From the NCBI GenBank assembly GCA_022566435.1, contig JADFIX010000097.1:1-8840 (forward strand): 8,840 nt of DNA, read 5' to 3'. The stretch is from Planctomycetota bacterium. Its GTDB lineage: Bacteria; Planctomycetota; Phycisphaerae; UBA1845. The notes below the pieces were generated by a model that was not told where the DNA came from, searched no databases, and worked only from the letters and a program-made list of their open reading frames with translations. Each line of letters begins with the position of its first letter. The first letter of the stretch is position 1. A program made the translations under genes and the position numbers. Positions 7,292 through 8,840 of this stretch are shown piece after piece.

Positions 7292-7309
7292 TTCAATTCT
7301 CGCATTGAA
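7292..7309. promoter_or_regulatory. Perfect inverted repeat TTCAAT-N6-ATTGAA upstream of the propeller gene
   Basis: Six-base arms, 7292-7297 and 7304-7309, flank the spacer TCTCGC. The centre lies about 62 bases before ATG 7363. Size and spacing suit a dimeric regulator operator; as RNA the AT-rich stem would be weak. No regulator gene is in the window, so function is unproven. Confidence 0.35.
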
Positions 7310-7310
7310 G

Positions 7311-7323
7311 GCCGGCACACGGC
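7311..7323. other. Second adjacent inverted repeat GCCG-N5-CGGC
   Basis: Four-base GC arms, 7311-7314 and 7320-7323, flank GCACA, one base after the previous inverted repeat. The arms are short enough to occur by chance; only the adjacency makes it notable. No T-run follows, so there is no support for an intrinsic terminator. Confidence 0.2.
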
Positions 7324-7362
7324 TGAAATGTTCGGGAAGTCAACGAAAAGCGAGACACAACA

Positions 7363-8700
7363 ATGACAAGTTTCCGAGTGACCTTGAGATGTCTGTTTTC
7401 CGTTCTCGCGGCGATGGTGACAATTGACGCGGGCGCCGCCGAGTTGGCCTTCCCGCCGAAGTTGCCCGGCGGCAGAACCGTCGTCACAGACAAGTCTCCC
7501 AAGTTCCTCAAACCGGTTTCGGATTTGCATGCGGGTGTCGAGATCGCCAGGACGCCGCCGGCGATTGACTTCCTGTACTATCCCGAGCAGACCTATCCCG
7601 GACATCCCTGGTCGGTGTGGGGAGACTCCCTGGCGGTCGGCGGAAAGTACTACTCGGCGATCGGCGATCACACGGCTCCGCAGGGGAACGCCTTCCTCTA
7701 CGAATACGATCCCGACAAGAAAACGCTGCGAACGCTGGTGGACGTGAAAAAGCTGCTCGGCCTGCCCGCGGGGCACTACGTGCCGGGCAAAATCCACAGC
7801 CGCATCGACATGGGCAGCGACGGCTGGCTGTACTTCGCCACGCACCGCGGATCCACTCGCGTGACGATCGACAAGTACCACTACAAGGGAGATTGGATCG
7901 TCCGACATCATCCGAAGACGGGCAAGACGGAAATCGTCGCCCAGGGACCGGTGCCGAAGCACTGCATTCCTACCAGCGTGCTCGACCCCGATCGGCTGAT
8001 CTTCTACGGGGGGACGGCGGCGGGTAATCGCCAAGACCCCGTACAGTTCTTCGCCTACGACATCCGCAAACGCAAGGTGCTGCACACCGCCGAAAACGGT
8101 CCCTACCGCTACATGATCTTCGCCAGGTCCACCGGCCGCGTCTATTACGTCGCCGAGGACGGCGGGCCGTTGATGCGCTATGACCCGTCCGAGGGCAAAC
8201 CGCCTACACAAATCCCGGGGAAAATCGGCCTGCGTTCCGCCACTCAGGAGACGGCCGACGGCTACGTTTACACCGTCTCAACGCGCGGCGATGCCACCCT
8301 CTGGCGGTTCAACACCAAAACGGAGAAGATCGATCGCATCGGCAACGCGGCCGTCGGCAGCCAGACCTACGTCACCAGCCTCGACGTCGATCCCACGGGT
8401 CGGTATCTGTATTATGTTTGCGGCGCGCACGGCGGCGGCCAACAGGACGGCACACCGATCGTGCAGTTCGACGTCAAGACCGGCAAGAAGAAAGTCATCG
8501 CCTTCCTGCATCCCTTCTACAAGCAGAAGTACGGCTACGTTCCGCTGGGAACATTCGGCTCGGCGATCAGCGAAAAGGGAGACAAACTCTACATCACCTG
8601 GAACGGCAACCGCGGCGGTGCTGATGGCCAGGGCCGACTGCGGTTCGATACCTGTGCATTGACGGTGATTCACATCCCTGAGTCGGAGCGGCGACCGTAA
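7363..8700 (+). CDS. Secreted seven-unit beta-propeller protein, family not recognised
   Basis: A 445-residue product with a signal peptide at about 1-26 (MTSFRVTLRCLF, a hydrophobic core, then DAGAAE). The rest has seven repeating beta units, each closing with an aromatic-[DN]-like strand plus Lys/Thr/Gly turn: YDPDKKT (115-121), HHPKTGKT (182-189), YDIRKRKV (232-239), YDPSEGK (273-279), FNTKTEK (316-322), FDVKTGK (369-375) and FDTCALTVIHIPE (428-440). Inner strands such as GWLYFATHRG, GRVYYVAEDG, GYVYTVSTRG and GRYLYYVCGA precede them. This suggests a seven-bladed propeller of the YVTN/SMP-30/WD-like class, acting outside the cytoplasm as a binding module or enzyme. Histidines in GHYVPGKIHSRID and KHCIP could line a central site. 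I cannot assign a substrate. Start ATG 7363 has only a weak upstream GAG. Codons look more GC-ending than in the DUF1552 gene, and a 195-base gap separates them, so it may be a separate transcription unit. Confidence 0.75.
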   Translation: MTSFRVTLRCLFSVLAAMVTIDAGAAELAFPPKLPGGRTVVTDKSPKFLKPVSDLHAGVEIARTPPAIDFLYYPEQTYPGHPWSVWGDSLAVGGKYYSAIGDHTAPQGNAFLYEYDPDKKTLRTLVDVKKLLGLPAGHYVPGKIHSRIDMGSDGWLYFATHRGSTRVTIDKYHYKGDWIVRHHPKTGKTEIVAQGPVPKHCIPTSVLDPDRLIFYGGTAAGNRQDPVQFFAYDIRKRKVLHTAENGPYRYMIFARSTGRVYYVAEDGGPLMRYDPSEGKPPTQIPGKIGLRSATQETADGYVYTVSTRGDATLWRFNTKTEKIDRIGNAAVGSQTYVTSLDVDPTGRYLYYVCGAHGGGQQDGTPIVQFDVKTGKKKVIAFLHPFYKQKYGYVPLGTFGSAISEKGDKLYITWNGNRGGADGQGRLRFDTCALTVIHIPESERRP

Positions 8701-8719
8701 CCGATTCCGCATGTCCGCC

Positions 8720-8723
8720 GGAG
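8720..8723 (+). promoter_or_regulatory. Shine-Dalgarno GGAG deciding the start at 8732
   Basis: GGAG ends eight bases before ATG 8732. The in-frame ATG 8711 would add seven polar residues (MSAGDDR) ahead of the signal peptide and has no such site, so 8732 is preferred. Confidence 0.5.
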
Positions 8724-8731
8724 ACGATCGA

Positions 8732-8840
8732 ATGCAGATTTCGAAGATCCTGCCGCCGCATTGGACGGCCGTTGCCGTGATCGTGATTTGTGCCGCTCAC
8801 GCCCCCGCCGCCGACCCGCCGTTCGTCTTTCGCGATGTCG
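8732..8840 (+). CDS. N-terminus of a secreted protein, possibly FG-GAP/CRTAC1-like (3' partial)
   Basis: Thirty-six codons are visible before the window ends. Residues 1-26 form a signal peptide: MQISKILPPHW, a hydrophobic core TAVAVIVICAA, then HAPAADPP with a likely cleavage after an Ala. The mature start reads FVFRDV. A mature N-terminus of the type F-x-[FW]-x-D-V is common in FG-GAP/VCBS and CRTAC1 (ASPIC/UnbV) secreted proteins, where it leads into a calcium-binding beta-propeller repeat. Six residues are too few to assign the family. It starts 31 bases after the propeller gene on the same strand, so the two are probably co-transcribed. Confidence 0.6.
   Translation, partial: MQISKILPPHWTAVAVIVICAAHAPAADPPFVFRDV

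Noticed and set aside
7328..7366. Twelve-codon frame MFGKSTKSETQQ ending in an ATGA overlap with the propeller start
   Set aside because: A leader peptide with translational coupling is conceivable, but there is no ribosome site before ATG 7328 and no regulatory codon run, so chance is more likely.
6298..8211. A 637-codon open frame on the minus strand
   Set aside because: It lies opposite two well-supported plus-strand genes and their gap, has no recognisable motif or exported start, and long antisense frames are common in GC-rich genes with GC-ending codons.
8278..8712. Minus-strand frame of 144 codons over the propeller gene
   Set aside because: It is a mirror of the plus-strand coding sequence with no start signals or domain.
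1..8840. Defence system, CRISPR, prophage or toxin-antitoxin locus
   Set aside because: No nuclease, helicase, methylase, integrase, repeat-spacer array or small toxin-like pair was seen; all intact genes look like exported housekeeping or accessory planctomycete proteins.

Overview
The window looks like planctomycete (Planctomycetota) DNA. The evidence is four consecutive genes from families greatly expanded in that phylum: a DUF1549/DUF1553 protein, a DUF1501 protein, a multidomain DUF1587/1595/1592/1588/1585 cytochrome-like protein and a DUF1552 protein. All are on the plus strand, GC-rich, and encode exported proteins. I recognise no tRNA, rRNA, CRISPR array, transposase or attachment site.

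Layout. Bases 1 to about 527 do not match the rest. They start inside an electron transfer flavoprotein beta-subunit-like sequence, pass in frame into a Ser/Asn/Gly-rich parallel beta-helix repeat, and then switch reading frame into a DUF1549 protein that has lost its N-terminus. At each seam both flanking patterns fit the same few dozen bases or fewer. That is what a short-overlap assembly misjoin, or recombination at a short shared sequence, would produce. Bases 507-2006 hold the remaining DUF1549/DUF1553 protein, with a CxxCH motif. Bases 2023-3336 hold a Tat-type DUF1501 protein. After a 188-base gap comes a 785-residue two-CxxCH protein (3525-5882). It is followed 25 bases later, behind a strong Shine-Dalgarno, by a Tat-type DUF1552 protein (5908-7167). 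A 195-base gap with two adjacent inverted repeats precedes a secreted seven-unit beta-propeller protein of unrecognised family (7363-8700). The start of another secreted protein runs off the right edge (8732-8840).

How the parts may fit together. In planctomycetes a CxxCH-bearing DUF1549/DUF1553 protein is often next to a DUF1501 protein, and a DUF1592-type protein next to a DUF1552 protein. Here the two pairs stand back to back in the same direction. Each pair combines a putative haem protein with a Tat-exported partner, so an extracytoplasmic redox or polymer-processing role is plausible. The biochemical function of these families is not established, and I see no cargo gene that would settle it. 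The propeller and the following secreted protein may form a separate transcription unit. The most unusual feature is the three-part mosaic at the left end, which should be treated first as a possible assembly artefact.
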